Source: Pseudomonas gozinkensis (GTDB lineage Bacteria > Pseudomonadota > Gammaproteobacteria > Pseudomonadales > Pseudomonadaceae). From it: a stretch of 64,000 nucleotides of DNA. The position numbers were made by a program, and so were the translations under genes. The stretch spans positions 6,438,001 to 6,502,000 of the forward strand of contig NZ_CP062253.1 of NCBI RefSeq assembly GCF_014863585.1, written 5' to 3'. Within the stretch, counting starts at the first letter, position 1, and the number at the start of each line of letters is the position of its first letter. The notes under the pieces are model-generated. The model did not search any database. It was not told the origin of the DNA and saw only the letters and a list, made by a program, of their open reading frames with translations. Below are positions 27,682 to 36,041 of the stretch, one piece after another.

Positions 27682-30600
27682 ATGACTGAACCTGCAGAAG
27701 CCAATACGCCCAGCGCCTCCCCTCTCCTGCTGAAACAGAGCCGACTGTTCGACCTGATCGGTCAGGGCTTTTCGATACATCAGGTCGCCTCGATGCTGTT
27801 GCGCGAAGCGTTGCTCAAAAGCCATCCCGACCAACCCATTGATCCGGATCGCACGATGCTCGCAACGCCCCTGCGCGAAACCGACGCCGCACAGAACACC
27901 ACCGGAACCTTTTTCTTCGAAACGCTGACCCACGCCTTCATCCGGCACTGCCTGCACAAGACCACCGCCGACTACATTGATGGCGAGCACTTCCTGACCC
28001 GTACACCCGAGGCGATTCCACCGATCATCCTTCCGGTGAGCATGGATGACATCACCTCGCTGGTGAACGACCTCGCACCTTTTCTGTTCCTGGAATACCA
28101 GCAGCGCCAAGTCGATTACTGGAACGAGTCGGTCGGCACCCAGCCGCGCTGGGAAGGGCTGTCCGACCTGTTGTGTTCGGCCGCGAATGTGCAGACGGCC
28201 AGTGGATGGGACGCAGACGAGTGCGCACTGGCGCGATTTGTCGTGCAGCATCCGGACCGGATCGAACGCTCGAAAGTGCAGAGCAACTACGTCGGGCTCA
28301 AGGCCTGCCTGATGGACATCGACCTGGTCGAAGGCGAGGACAGCACACACCTGCTGATCGCCGGCGCACTGGTACTGACCGCCACCGTCAAACAGCGCGA
28401 GCGAATCCTGATGTACACCGTTTCCGATGGCTATGAGTCATTCAACTCACTGACCGAGCTGGGAGAAACCTTACCGTTGCGACTCAACCCCGAGCTGTTC
28501 GACCGCTCTTTGAAATGGCGCCTGATTGAACCAGAAGGAAACATCTTCGATGCCGTTGCACAGGCGCTGATCAGCAATCAGCTCGGCGCGATCGAGGCGC
28601 TGGACCCTGCCAGTCAGTCGATCAGTGCTCACGCAGGGTCCGGGCGACGGAGTCTGGGCCGTTTCAACTCGCTTGAGCGAGCCCGGCTCGAACAGCTGGA
28701 AGAGGCCATTCCCGACTGGCTGGAAGCGGGCTCCGCCCAGGACCTTCAAGACTACAGCCGCTACATTGCCGAACTCGGTACCTCGCGCGACGATGCCGAG
28801 AAAGGTGTTTTCAAAGATGACGACATCCCCCTGATCAAACCCTACGCCGAACGCCGCATGCGCGAAGCAATCATCGCCGACAAAAGTGCCGTGGGGGGCG
28901 CTGCACTGCCTCTGGAACATCTGCGGATCACCGTGACCAACAGCTTCGAAAGCGGCGCGTTCACCCTGCCCAATCCGTTTGATCAAGTACAGGAAACCCT
29001 GGGCGAATTCGCCCTGCGAAACGACCCGCCGTACCTGGCCAGGCTCACCTTCAACAATGGCCGGGCCGTACCAGCATGGCTGACCGTGGATTTTCTGACC
29101 GCCATCGCGGAAAAGGTCGACATTGGCGGTCACTACCCGCAACTGATCAAACGCTTGCTGATCGATGACCCGATCCGTGCGGCCAGGCAAAAGACCCGTT
29201 ACATGCGCCAACTGCCGACGCTTCTGCCGATGCTGGCGCTGGAGTGCAAACTCAAAGGTCTGGGTAGCGTCGATGAACGCGGATATGCCTACGTTTGCCA
29301 GTTGATGGATGCCATCACCCGCAAACTGCCGGCAGGCGAACATCCGGTGACCATCCGACCGCTGGCGTTCGTCCCTCGCCGCCGCCTGAGTCGGCGCCCG
29401 GACGTTATCGCCAATATGTTCATCATCTGCCCGCGAGACCATAACCAGGGTCCTTGCCTGTTGTACCGGCCGCTGCTGAACACTCCTTTGATGCAGTTCG
29501 CCTCTTTGCAAAACCTGATGTACGCGCTGTATCAGGATGGGGAGTTGCGCAACTCGGTATTGGCCTGGCTGGGCAGCGCCGCATTGAGTTTCGAGTACTC
29601 GCAGTACGCCTTCCCGGTTGGTCTGCCCTCGCCGTGGATCATCACCCAACTGGCCACCGAACCGTTCATGCACCTGGATCTGACGGGGCCGATCGAACTG
29701 GAGAACGCGCCTCTGGACGGCGACATCCTCGCTTCGCTGTACGCGGCCAACAGTCAGGCCATGGTCGAGCTTGCGAACCGTCAGTCGCAGTCCAACAGTG
29801 AGCGACGCTGGGCGCTGCTGGCGGACAGTGGCTGGGCGATCTTCAGCGTCGCCGCGAACTTCATGAGCGGCGCGGCAGGCACCGCCGTCTGGGTCTGGCA
29901 GACCATGACCCAGATCCAGCAAGCGATCGAGGCCCATGAACGCGAAGACAATCTGGTGGCCTGGAAATCCACCGCCGATGTTCTGCTGACGCTCGGCATC
30001 ATCCTGACCCAGCGCGTCGTGGCGCGACGCACCCGCTCGTGGCTGCCACGCCTGAAAGAGTTCCGCGAATCTGCCCGACTGTCGTCCGGGAAAGAAGAAC
30101 CCGCACCGGAAGTCACGCCTTCAGTCACGCTTGATCCGGTTGCCATCACCAGTGAGGTGCCTGCCGCGCATCTCACTCAACTCGAACAGGGAACACTGCG
30201 ACCAGGCACCAGCGCACACTTCATTGCGATGCTCGAGCGTTTCAGGATTTCCACACCAGACTTGAGTGGTAAACACCCCTCACCGGTCACTCACCTTTAC
30301 ACCCTCGACGGCAAGACCTGCGCCAAGGTCGGCACGCGCTGGTTCCAGGTGATCGTCAAAGAAGACGAGCCTGTGCACATCGTCGATCCCTCCGATCCAC
30401 TGCGAATCGGCATGGCGCTCAAATACGACGAGGCTACCGGGCAATGGCACTGGGACCCGAAACTGCGTTTGCGCGGCGGCATGCCGAAAAGCCGGATCGA
30501 GGCCTTCCGCCGCTCCAAAAAACAGGCAATGGACGCGGCCTGGACGGAGCTGGAGCGATTCGAAACACACGAAACCGAGGCAAAAAAACAACTGCTGCAA

Positions 30601-32265
30601 GCGCTGCTGGCCCTTCCACGGGACACCAGCGAAGCGGGATTCGAGCGCTCCGCAGCCACTTACCTGGACAGGGCCACGAAGTTGGGCAACGACTACACCC
30701 AGGCCCTGGCCCAACTCGAAAGCTGGCGCGAGGCCGGGGGCGGTGGCTCGGTACACCAGGCCAAGCTGATGAGCCTGACCCTGGGTCAGCACCGCTGTTT
30801 CGGCTCGTGGCTGCGGGTGAAAATGCGGATGTACGCCAAGACCACCCGGATTTTCGTCGACAGCGCGACTCATCAGACACTGGTGCCGCGCAAGCAACAG
30901 ATCGAAACGGCCACCGTCGCCACCGCGCTGAGCGACGAAATGGTGGTCACCTTGCAGATTCTCGACCGCTCGCTACAGGCACTGAAAAGCCATTCAGCCA
31001 AGGCCAGAGAAGTGGCCACCCGCCTGGAAATGCTGCTGCCAGACTTCAGCACGCTGGATCTCAAGGCCAATGAAATCGGCATGTCCTATGAGCGCTGTGT
31101 GAAGGAGCAGCCGGGAGCCGCCATGGACGCCGCCCGAGTGGCTATCGGGATCATCACGACCGCCGCTGCCGATGCCAGTCATGAGCTGATCCTGCTGAGC
31201 AAAACAGCGGTGAACGCAGACGGACAACCCGCACGGATCGAACGTTTATCGCAGTGGAACGACCTCTTCGCCAGTCTCGGCGAACGTGTTGATCATTTGC
31301 CCGCCGATCATCCCGGCCTGTTCGTCCAGCCTCGGCTCGACAGGGTTCGCGAGCTGATCGGCGAGTTCCACGACGTGGTTCGAGAACGCCTGACCGCCGA
31401 ATTGCCCGAACCGGAAGAGCGACAGGCGCCCGCCAAGTCCCGGCCGCAGCCGTCTACGTCACAGCCGAAAGTGAAGGTGAGCAAAAGTCGTCCACGCCCC
31501 GAAACCGGTGAACAAACCTCTGTCGTCCAGAGCGACGAGTCAGAGACAGCGTTTGTCAAACTCACCGGGCAAAGACCCGGACCGGCAGCGCCTTCCGATG
31601 ACGAGGCTCTTGTTTCAGCGGCAATGGAGCTTGAAGCAAACATCGACAGCTTCAACAAAAAAAACCGTGAGGATGCCATGCGACCGGGGCGTATTCCCGC
31701 GGATATCCTCGACATGTTCGAACAACAGGTCGAACGCCTCAAACAAATGGCCATCGACGTCGACAGCGTGATCGCCCGAAGAAAAAACCTCCGCAAGAAT
31801 CCGTGGCCCATTACATCTCTGAGCCCAAACCTGCAGGCAGGTGCAACCCTGACCCACGCCGACGGAATTACGACCTACGCGGCCATGCTCAAACAACGTA
31901 AACCCCGGGAAACCTATTTCCACTGGTTGCACGACAATGCACAGGTCGAAGTCATCAAGGACATACGCGGACGTATCCGGACCCGACATCGCGGGGACTA
32001 CTTTCAGGAGTACCGGATTCTCGACAAGACCAACGCCCACGCGCCGCTGTGGGTGGCGCATTTCCATTACGACCATCTCAAGGATGCGGACGAGTCATAC
32101 ACCATCGCTCACCTGAAATTCGCCGACGCATTTCTGCAAACACTCGATGAGAAAACCCGCCAGACGCTGAACACCTTTGATGCAGTCGATAACGCGTTGC
32201 GCCGGATCGTCAACCCGACGGTGCGCGACCTGTTCCTCAAGCCGGCACCACGGGATAAAGATTAG
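27682..32265 (+). CDS. Large toxin-like protein, 1527 residues
   Basis: The protein resembles the large Pseudomonas proteins annotated as dermonecrotic-toxin-domain proteins; I recognise the N-terminal pattern (HPDQPIDPD, DYIDGEHFLT, GWDADECALARF, GYESFNSLTELGE). There is no signal peptide. Two hydrophobic stretches near residues 710-745 and 765-780 resemble a translocation hairpin. The C-terminal half is charged and helical, with a Pro/Ser/Lys-rich linker near 1235-1290. No catalytic motif is evident to me. The ATG at 27682 is chosen; an upstream frame of 49 codons runs through the terminator of the previous gene. No chaperone or immunity gene is adjacent. Function unproven. Confidence 0.6.
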   Translation: MTEPAEANTPSASPLLLKQSRLFDLIGQGFSIHQVASMLLREALLKSHPDQPIDPDRTMLATPLRETDAAQNTTGTFFFETLTHAFIRHCLHKTTADYIDGEHFLTRTPEAIPPIILPVSMDDITSLVNDLAPFLFLEYQQRQVDYWNESVGTQPRWEGLSDLLCSAANVQTASGWDADECALARFVVQHPDRIERSKVQSNYVGLKACLMDIDLVEGEDSTHLLIAGALVLTATVKQRERILMYTVSDGYESFNSLTELGETLPLRLNPELFDRSLKWRLIEPEGNIFDAVAQALISNQLGAIEALDPASQSISAHAGSGRRSLGRFNSLERARLEQLEEAIPDWLEAGSAQDLQDYSRYIAELGTSRDDAEKGVFKDDDIPLIKPYAERRMREAIIADKSAVGGAALPLEHLRITVTNSFESGAFTLPNPFDQVQETLGEFALRNDPPYLARLTFNNGRAVPAWLTVDFLTAIAEKVDIGGHYPQLIKRLLIDDPIRAARQKTRYMRQLPTLLPMLALECKLKGLGSVDERGYAYVCQLMDAITRKLPAGEHPVTIRPLAFVPRRRLSRRPDVIANMFIICPRDHNQGPCLLYRPLLNTPLMQFASLQNLMYALYQDGELRNSVLAWLGSAALSFEYSQYAFPVGLPSPWIITQLATEPFMHLDLTGPIELENAPLDGDILASLYAANSQAMVELANRQSQSNSERRWALLADSGWAIFSVAANFMSGAAGTAVWVWQTMTQIQQAIEAHEREDNLVAWKSTADVLLTLGIILTQRVVARRTRSWLPRLKEFRESARLSSGKEEPAPEVTPSVTLDPVAITSEVPAAHLTQLEQGTLRPGTSAHFIAMLERFRISTPDLSGKHPSPVTHLYTLDGKTCAKVGTRWFQVIVKEDEPVHIVDPSDPLRIGMALKYDEATGQWHWDPKLRLRGGMPKSRIEAFRRSKKQAMDAAWTELERFETHETEAKKQLLQALLALPRDTSEAGFERSAATYLDRATKLGNDYTQALAQLESWREAGGGGSVHQAKLMSLTLGQHRCFGSWLRVKMRMYAKTTRIFVDSATHQTLVPRKQQIETATVATALSDEMVVTLQILDRSLQALKSHSAKAREVATRLEMLLPDFSTLDLKANEIGMSYERCVKEQPGAAMDAARVAIGIITTAAADASHELILLSKTAVNADGQPARIERLSQWNDLFASLGERVDHLPADHPGLFVQPRLDRVRELIGEFHDVVRERLTAELPEPEERQAPAKSRPQPSTSQPKVKVSKSRPRPETGEQTSVVQSDESETAFVKLTGQRPGPAAPSDDEALVSAAMELEANIDSFNKKNREDAMRPGRIPADILDMFEQQVERLKQMAIDVDSVIARRKNLRKNPWPITSLSPNLQAGATLTHADGITTYAAMLKQRKPRETYFHWLHDNAQVEVIKDIRGRIRTRHRGDYFQEYRILDKTNAHAPLWVAHFHYDHLKDADESYTIAHLKFADAFLQTLDEKTRQTLNTFDAVDNALRRIVNPTVRDLFLKPAPRDKD

Positions 32266-33812
32266 CGCCAGACCGTACGCAGACGGGCCAGGGCCGACTC
32301 GATCGCCGGCTCCGGCACCGCCGCAAAACCCAGCACCAGACCGGCGCGCTGGTCGAGCGGCGTTGTCGAGTCCGGCAGCCAGTATCTACTCAAGCCATGG
32401 ATCTCCACCTCCACGCTGGCGGCCTGCTCGATCAATTGTTGTTCGCGGGCCACGCTGTCGACCGCCACCGTCAGATGCAGTCCAGCGGACACTGCTGGCA
32501 GTTCGCCGATACCCGGCAGGCCTTGGGGCCAACCGGTGATCAGCGTATTGCGCCGGCTCAGCGCTGCCCGGCGCATCCGCCGGATGTGGCGCTGGAAGTG
32601 CCCGGCCGCCATGAACTCAGCCATCACCGCTTGGGTGCTCACTTCCGAGTGCCGGACGTCCACCGCCCGCCGCTGCGCAAAGGCCTCCACCAGCCCCGGC
32701 GGCAGGACCAGATAACCCAGGCGCAGCGCCGGGAACGCGACTTTGCCGAAGGTGCCGACGTACAGCACACGGCCCTGGCGATCGAGCGCGGCCAGCGGGG
32801 CCAGCGGGGCGCCGGTGTAGCGATACTCGCCGTCGTAGTCGTCCTCGACGATCCAGCCGCCAGTACGCTCGGCCCAGGCCAGCAGTTCCAGGCGTCGCGC
32901 CAGGCTCATCACCACTCCGGTCGGGTATTGATGAGACGGCGTGACATACGCCACCCGGCAATCTTCGGCGGCCGCCAGTGCCGCGCAGTCGATACCCTCT
33001 TCATCCACGGCAATGCCATGCAATCGACCACCGGCCAGCGCGAACGCATGACCCGCTGCGCGATAGCCGGGATTCTCGATGCCCACCCCGGCGCCCGGCT
33101 CCACCAGCAACTGTGCACAAAGGCTGATTCCCTGTTGCGCGCCACTGGTGATCACAATTTGTTCAGCAGAACACTGCATCCCGCGCGAACTGCGCAAATA
33201 CGCAGCGATCAGTCCGCGCAGACGCGCATCGCCCGCCGGGTCGCCGTAACACAGTTGCTGCAAATCGGGTTTGCGCCAGAAAGCCGCGTTCAGCTTGGCC
33301 CAGACGTCGAACGGGAACAGATCGAACGCCGGAACACCGACCCGGAATGCTCGTGGCGGTCCGCTCGGTGGCGTCGATAAATGGTTCTGCTCAAGCCGCT
33401 GCAACGCACCGCTGTGGATAGTTTTTCTGGATAAATGTCCAGTGGAATTGTCTGAAATTGTGGATAAGGCTGTGGGTAAGCCTGTTGAAAACCCTGTGGA
33501 TACTTTTGTGGATAATTTTTTCGCCGGCGTCCCCGATTGCGGTAACTGCGCCACGTAAGTGCCGTCCCCGACCCGCCCTTCGATGAAACCTTCGGCATAC
33601 AGCTGATCGTAGGCACGCACCACGCTGTTGCGGGAAATTCCCAACGCTGCCGCCAGATCGCGGCTGGCCGGCAGACGCGTGCCGCTGGCCAGTCGCCCGT
33701 CGAGCACACGCAGGCGCAAGGCCTGGTAGAGCTGACGGCTGAGGCCTTTGCGGCGGTCGAGTTCGATTCCGGCAGGGTTGAACGGCAGCGACAGCGTGGT
33801 CGAATCGGGCAT
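32262..33812 (-). CDS. MocR family regulator (HTH-GntR plus aminotransferase domain)
   Basis: The 516-residue PLP-dependent regulator has a GntR-type winged HTH at about 22-90 (ASRDLAAALGISRNSVVRAYDQL) and a fold-type I aminotransferase-like domain from about residue 150, with the PLP-Lys region GTFGKVAFPALRLGY near residue 338. The linker 100-135 is unusual: it repeats [LVF]-S-T-x tetrapeptides encoded by 12-bp DNA repeats. Its stop overlaps the toxin-like gene stop by four bases (convergent). It is divergent from a PaiB-GNAT-GNAT set and probably controls it. Confidence 0.93.
   Translation of the reverse strand: MPDSTTLSLPFNPAGIELDRRKGLSRQLYQALRLRVLDGRLASGTRLPASRDLAAALGISRNSVVRAYDQLYAEGFIEGRVGDGTYVAQLPQSGTPAKKLSTKVSTGFSTGLPTALSTISDNSTGHLSRKTIHSGALQRLEQNHLSTPPSGPPRAFRVGVPAFDLFPFDVWAKLNAAFWRKPDLQQLCYGDPAGDARLRGLIAAYLRSSRGMQCSAEQIVITSGAQQGISLCAQLLVEPGAGVGIENPGYRAAGHAFALAGGRLHGIAVDEEGIDCAALAAAEDCRVAYVTPSHQYPTGVVMSLARRLELLAWAERTGGWIVEDDYDGEYRYTGAPLAPLAALDRQGRVLYVGTFGKVAFPALRLGYLVLPPGLVEAFAQRRAVDVRHSEVSTQAVMAEFMAAGHFQRHIRRMRRAALSRRNTLITGWPQGLPGIGELPAVSAGLHLTVAVDSVAREQQLIEQAASVEVEIHGLSRYWLPDSTTPLDQRAGLVLGFAAVPEPAIESALARLRTVWR
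33413..33515 (-). repeat. Tandem 12-bp repeat of DnaA-box-like units within the MocR gene
   Basis: On the minus strand TTATCCACA occurs perfectly at 33459-33467 and 33507-33515, with one-mismatch copies at 33413-33421, 33426-33434, 33471-33479 and 33495-33503. From 33456 to 33515 there are five in-frame 12-bp units (TTATCCACANNN type) that encode [LVF]-[SP]-T-x. The segment is AT-rich against its surroundings and uses TTA codons at residues 100, 112, 116 and 127. Confidence 0.9.
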
Positions 33813-33818
33813 GACAAT

Positions 33819-33876
33819 GGACCTATGAAATTGGTCATCAATGGCTCTTACAACAGACCAATAGCCTGCCTACGAT
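33819..33876 (+). promoter_or_regulatory. Divergent promoter and candidate MocR operator
   Basis: ATTGGTC (33830-33836) and GACCAAT (33856-33862) form an inverted repeat with a 19-base spacer; GGACC at 33819 is a further half-site-like copy. The right arm lies in the spacer of a possible promoter for the paiB-like gene: TTACAA (33848-33853), 17 bases, TACGAT (33871-33876). MocR proteins bind repeated sites of this kind near divergent promoters, so this is the likely operator. Confidence 0.5.
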
Positions 33877-33904
33877 GCAGCCATTCGCCAAGGAAATTTT
33901 CTCC

Positions 33905-34528
33905 ATGTACACGCCCCGCGCCTTTGCCATCGACGACTTGTCCCAACTGCACGAACTGATCCTCGCCACTCGCCTCGCCATTCTGGTGACCCATGGTGAA
34001 CAAGGCTTGCAGGCCAGTCATGTGCCGGTGCTGCTGCATCGCGAACAAGGTCCGAACGGTACGCTTTACGGGCATCTGGCCAAGGCCAATCCGCAGTGGA
34101 AAGACCTGCGCGACGGCGCCGAAGCGATGCTGATTTTTCCCGGTGCCGATGCTTACGTCAGCCCGGGCTTTTACCCGAGCAAGGCCGAGCACGGCAAAGT
34201 CGTGCCGACCTGGAACTACGTCGCCGTGCATGCCTACGGTCACGCTGAAACGTTCAGCGATGGCGGCCGCCTGCTGGACATCGTCAGCACCCTCACCGAC
34301 CGCCATGAAGCGGGCCGCGCCCAGCCCTGGTCGGTCGACGATGCCCCGGCCGAATACATCGACGGCATGCTCAAGGCCATCGTCGGGTTCGCCATTCCGA
34401 TCGACCGCCTCGAAGGCAAGCGCAAGCTCAGCCAGAACCGCAGCGCCGAAGATATCGCCGGCGTACGCGAAGGGCTGGCCGCCAGCCCCGACATCAACGA
34501 TCAAACCCTCGCTCACTTGATGCGTTAA
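33905..34528 (+). CDS. PaiB-type FMN-binding negative regulator family protein
   Basis: The 207-residue protein fits the FMN-binding PaiB family with a split-barrel fold: MYTPRAFAIDDLSQLHELI at the start, SHVPVLL near residue 40, YVSPGFYPSK and PTWNYVAVHAYG near 85-110. The ATG has AAGGAA nine bases upstream. In Bacillus PaiB accompanies the acetyltransferase PaiA; here two GNAT acetyltransferases follow within 12 bases each, the same theme. The specific role is unknown. Confidence 0.9.
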   Translation: MYTPRAFAIDDLSQLHELILATRLAILVTHGEQGLQASHVPVLLHREQGPNGTLYGHLAKANPQWKDLRDGAEAMLIFPGADAYVSPGFYPSKAEHGKVVPTWNYVAVHAYGHAETFSDGGRLLDIVSTLTDRHEAGRAQPWSVDDAPAEYIDGMLKAIVGFAIPIDRLEGKRKLSQNRSAEDIAGVREGLAASPDINDQTLAHLMR

Positions 34529-34538
34529 GGAAACCACC

Positions 34539-34985
34539 ATGAGTCAGATCGACATCCGTCCGGTCAGCGCCGCCGATCACGCAGCGTGGCTGCCGCTGTG
34601 GCAGGCCTACCTGCGCTTCTACAACACCGAGTTGCCGGACGCCGTCAGCCAAAGCACCTGGCAGCGTTTTCTCGACCCGAACGAACCGACCCACGCTGCC
34701 CTCGCCTGGGCCGACGGCAAAGCGGTGGGCATGGTGCATTTCATCTACCACCGTTCGAACTGGAGCATCGAGAACTCCTGCTACCTGCAAGACCTGCTGG
34801 TGGAGCCGCAAACCCGTGGCACCGGCGTCGGCCGTCTGCTGATCGAACACGTTTACGCCACGGCCAAGGCCGACGGTTGCTGCAAGGTGCACTGGCTGAC
34901 CCACGAAACCAACGCCACGGCGATCCAGCTCTACGAGCGCATTGCCGAACGCCCGGGTTTCATCCAGTTTCGCAAAGCCATTTAA
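34539..34985 (+). CDS. GNAT family N-acetyltransferase
   Basis: The 148-residue protein has the GNAT fold, with the acetyl-CoA-binding motif A visible as LQDLLVEPQTRGTGVGRLLIEHVY (first ~20 residues of it: QDLLVEPQTRGTGVGRL). It starts 10 bases after the PaiB-like gene with AAGGA upstream. The substrate is not known, but small amines or amino acids are typical for this size. Confidence 0.92.
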   Translation: MSQIDIRPVSAADHAAWLPLWQAYLRFYNTELPDAVSQSTWQRFLDPNEPTHAALAWADGKAVGMVHFIYHRSNWSIENSCYLQDLLVEPQTRGTGVGRLLIEHVYATAKADGCCKVHWLTHETNATAIQLYERIAERPGFIQFRKAI

Positions 34986-34997
34986 GGAGCCACGTGC

Positions 34998-35669
34998 ATG
35001 ACGATTTCTCTCGCTGACTGGAAAGGCGTGCCGCCGCCCTCGACCACCCTGATCGAAGGCCGCTTCATCCGCCTGGAAAAACTCGACCCGGCGCGCCACG
35101 GCGATGACCTGTTCAACGCCCTGCAAGGCCCCGGCGCAGATCCGAAACTCTGGGATTACTTGCCCTACGGCCCGTTTCCGGAGCGCAGCGCCTTCAATGA
35201 CTGGCTGAACAACCACGCCGCCCACAGCGATCCGTATTTCTTCAGCGTCATCGACCGCGCCAGCGGCCAGGTGCAAGGCATCCTCAGCCTGATGTCGATT
35301 GTCCCGGCCCAGGGCCGCATCGAAATCGGCCACGTCACCTTCGGCGCGCCGATGCAGCGCTCGCCGAAAAGCACCGAGGCGGTCTACCTGCTGGCCAAGG
35401 AATCCTTCGCCCTCGGCTACCGCCGCCTCGAATGGAAATGCAATAACGGCAATGCCCGCTCCAAATACGCGGCAGAGCGTTTGGGTTTCAGTTTCGAAGG
35501 CGTGTTCCGCCAGCACATGGTGGTCAAGGGCCAGAACCGCGACACCGCGTGGTACTCGATTCTGGATTCGGAATGGCCGGCGATTGCGGCGGGGTTCGAG
35601 CGCTGGTTGAGTGATGAGAATCAGACAGCTGAGGGGCAGGTGAAGGGGTTGGTCGAGTGCCGCGCTTGA
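34998..35669 (+). CDS. GNAT family N-acetyltransferase, RimJ/RimL type
   Basis: The 223-residue protein matches the RimJ/RimL-like branch: IEGRFIRLEKLDPARHGDDLF at the start (longer N-terminal arm), IEIGHVTFG, and the acceptor region YRRLEWKCNNGNARSKYAAE followed by GFSFEGVFRQHMV. It starts 12 bases after the previous GNAT gene and is the last of this three-gene operon. Substrate unknown. Confidence 0.92.
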   Translation: MTISLADWKGVPPPSTTLIEGRFIRLEKLDPARHGDDLFNALQGPGADPKLWDYLPYGPFPERSAFNDWLNNHAAHSDPYFFSVIDRASGQVQGILSLMSIVPAQGRIEIGHVTFGAPMQRSPKSTEAVYLLAKESFALGYRRLEWKCNNGNARSKYAAERLGFSFEGVFRQHMVVKGQNRDTAWYSILDSEWPAIAAGFERWLSDENQTAEGQVKGLVECRA

Positions 35670-35682
35670 AACTCGCTCGACA

Positions 35683-35868
35683 CTAAGCGGGTTGCGGGTT
35701 CAGCTGTTGTTTCGCCGAAACCCGCACCACGCCCGTTTTCATCCCGAAAGGGCGGAAAACGGCGTTCAGCGATTTCAGTGTCTGATTACCCTCGCCGTGC
35801 TCGATATGCACCAGCGTACCGAGGAGAAAGATGAGCTTCCTGGATTTCGCCATTCGATAAGTCAGCAT
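35683..35868 (-). pseudogene. Remnant of an XRE/HipB-like regulator
   Basis: The 61-codon frame ends with HIEHGEGNQTLKSLNAVF and RPFGMKTGVVRVSAKQQ, which looks like the tail of an XRE/HipB-type HTH protein (end of the recognition helix plus beta-strand). The first two HTH helices are missing or scrambled; the upstream 20 residues are not HTH-like. It is probably a decayed gene, though a short functional peptide cannot be ruled out. Confidence 0.45.
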
Positions 35869-35905
35869 TGACTGTAGGCAAAGGCATCACGGTCCAGAGG
35901 TAAAT

Positions 35906-35935
35906 GAAGCCCGTTGCACGTAACGGGCTTCTTTC
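35906..35935. terminator. Hairpin terminator between the GNAT operon and the autotransporter gene
   Basis: GAAGCCCGTT and AACGGGCTTC form a 10-bp stem around GCACGT, with CTTTCC after it on the plus strand. It could end plus-strand transcripts; the region around it (35670-36041) holds only the XRE remnant and this hairpin. Confidence 0.7.
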
Positions 35936-36041
35936 CTCCTGAGCCAATCCACAAACGCCGCACCCTCATCAGAACTACCCGACATCGGCCTCCATGGCCC
36001 GCATTTTAGAGTTCGACCTCTCAACAACGGAGGTTGACCCG

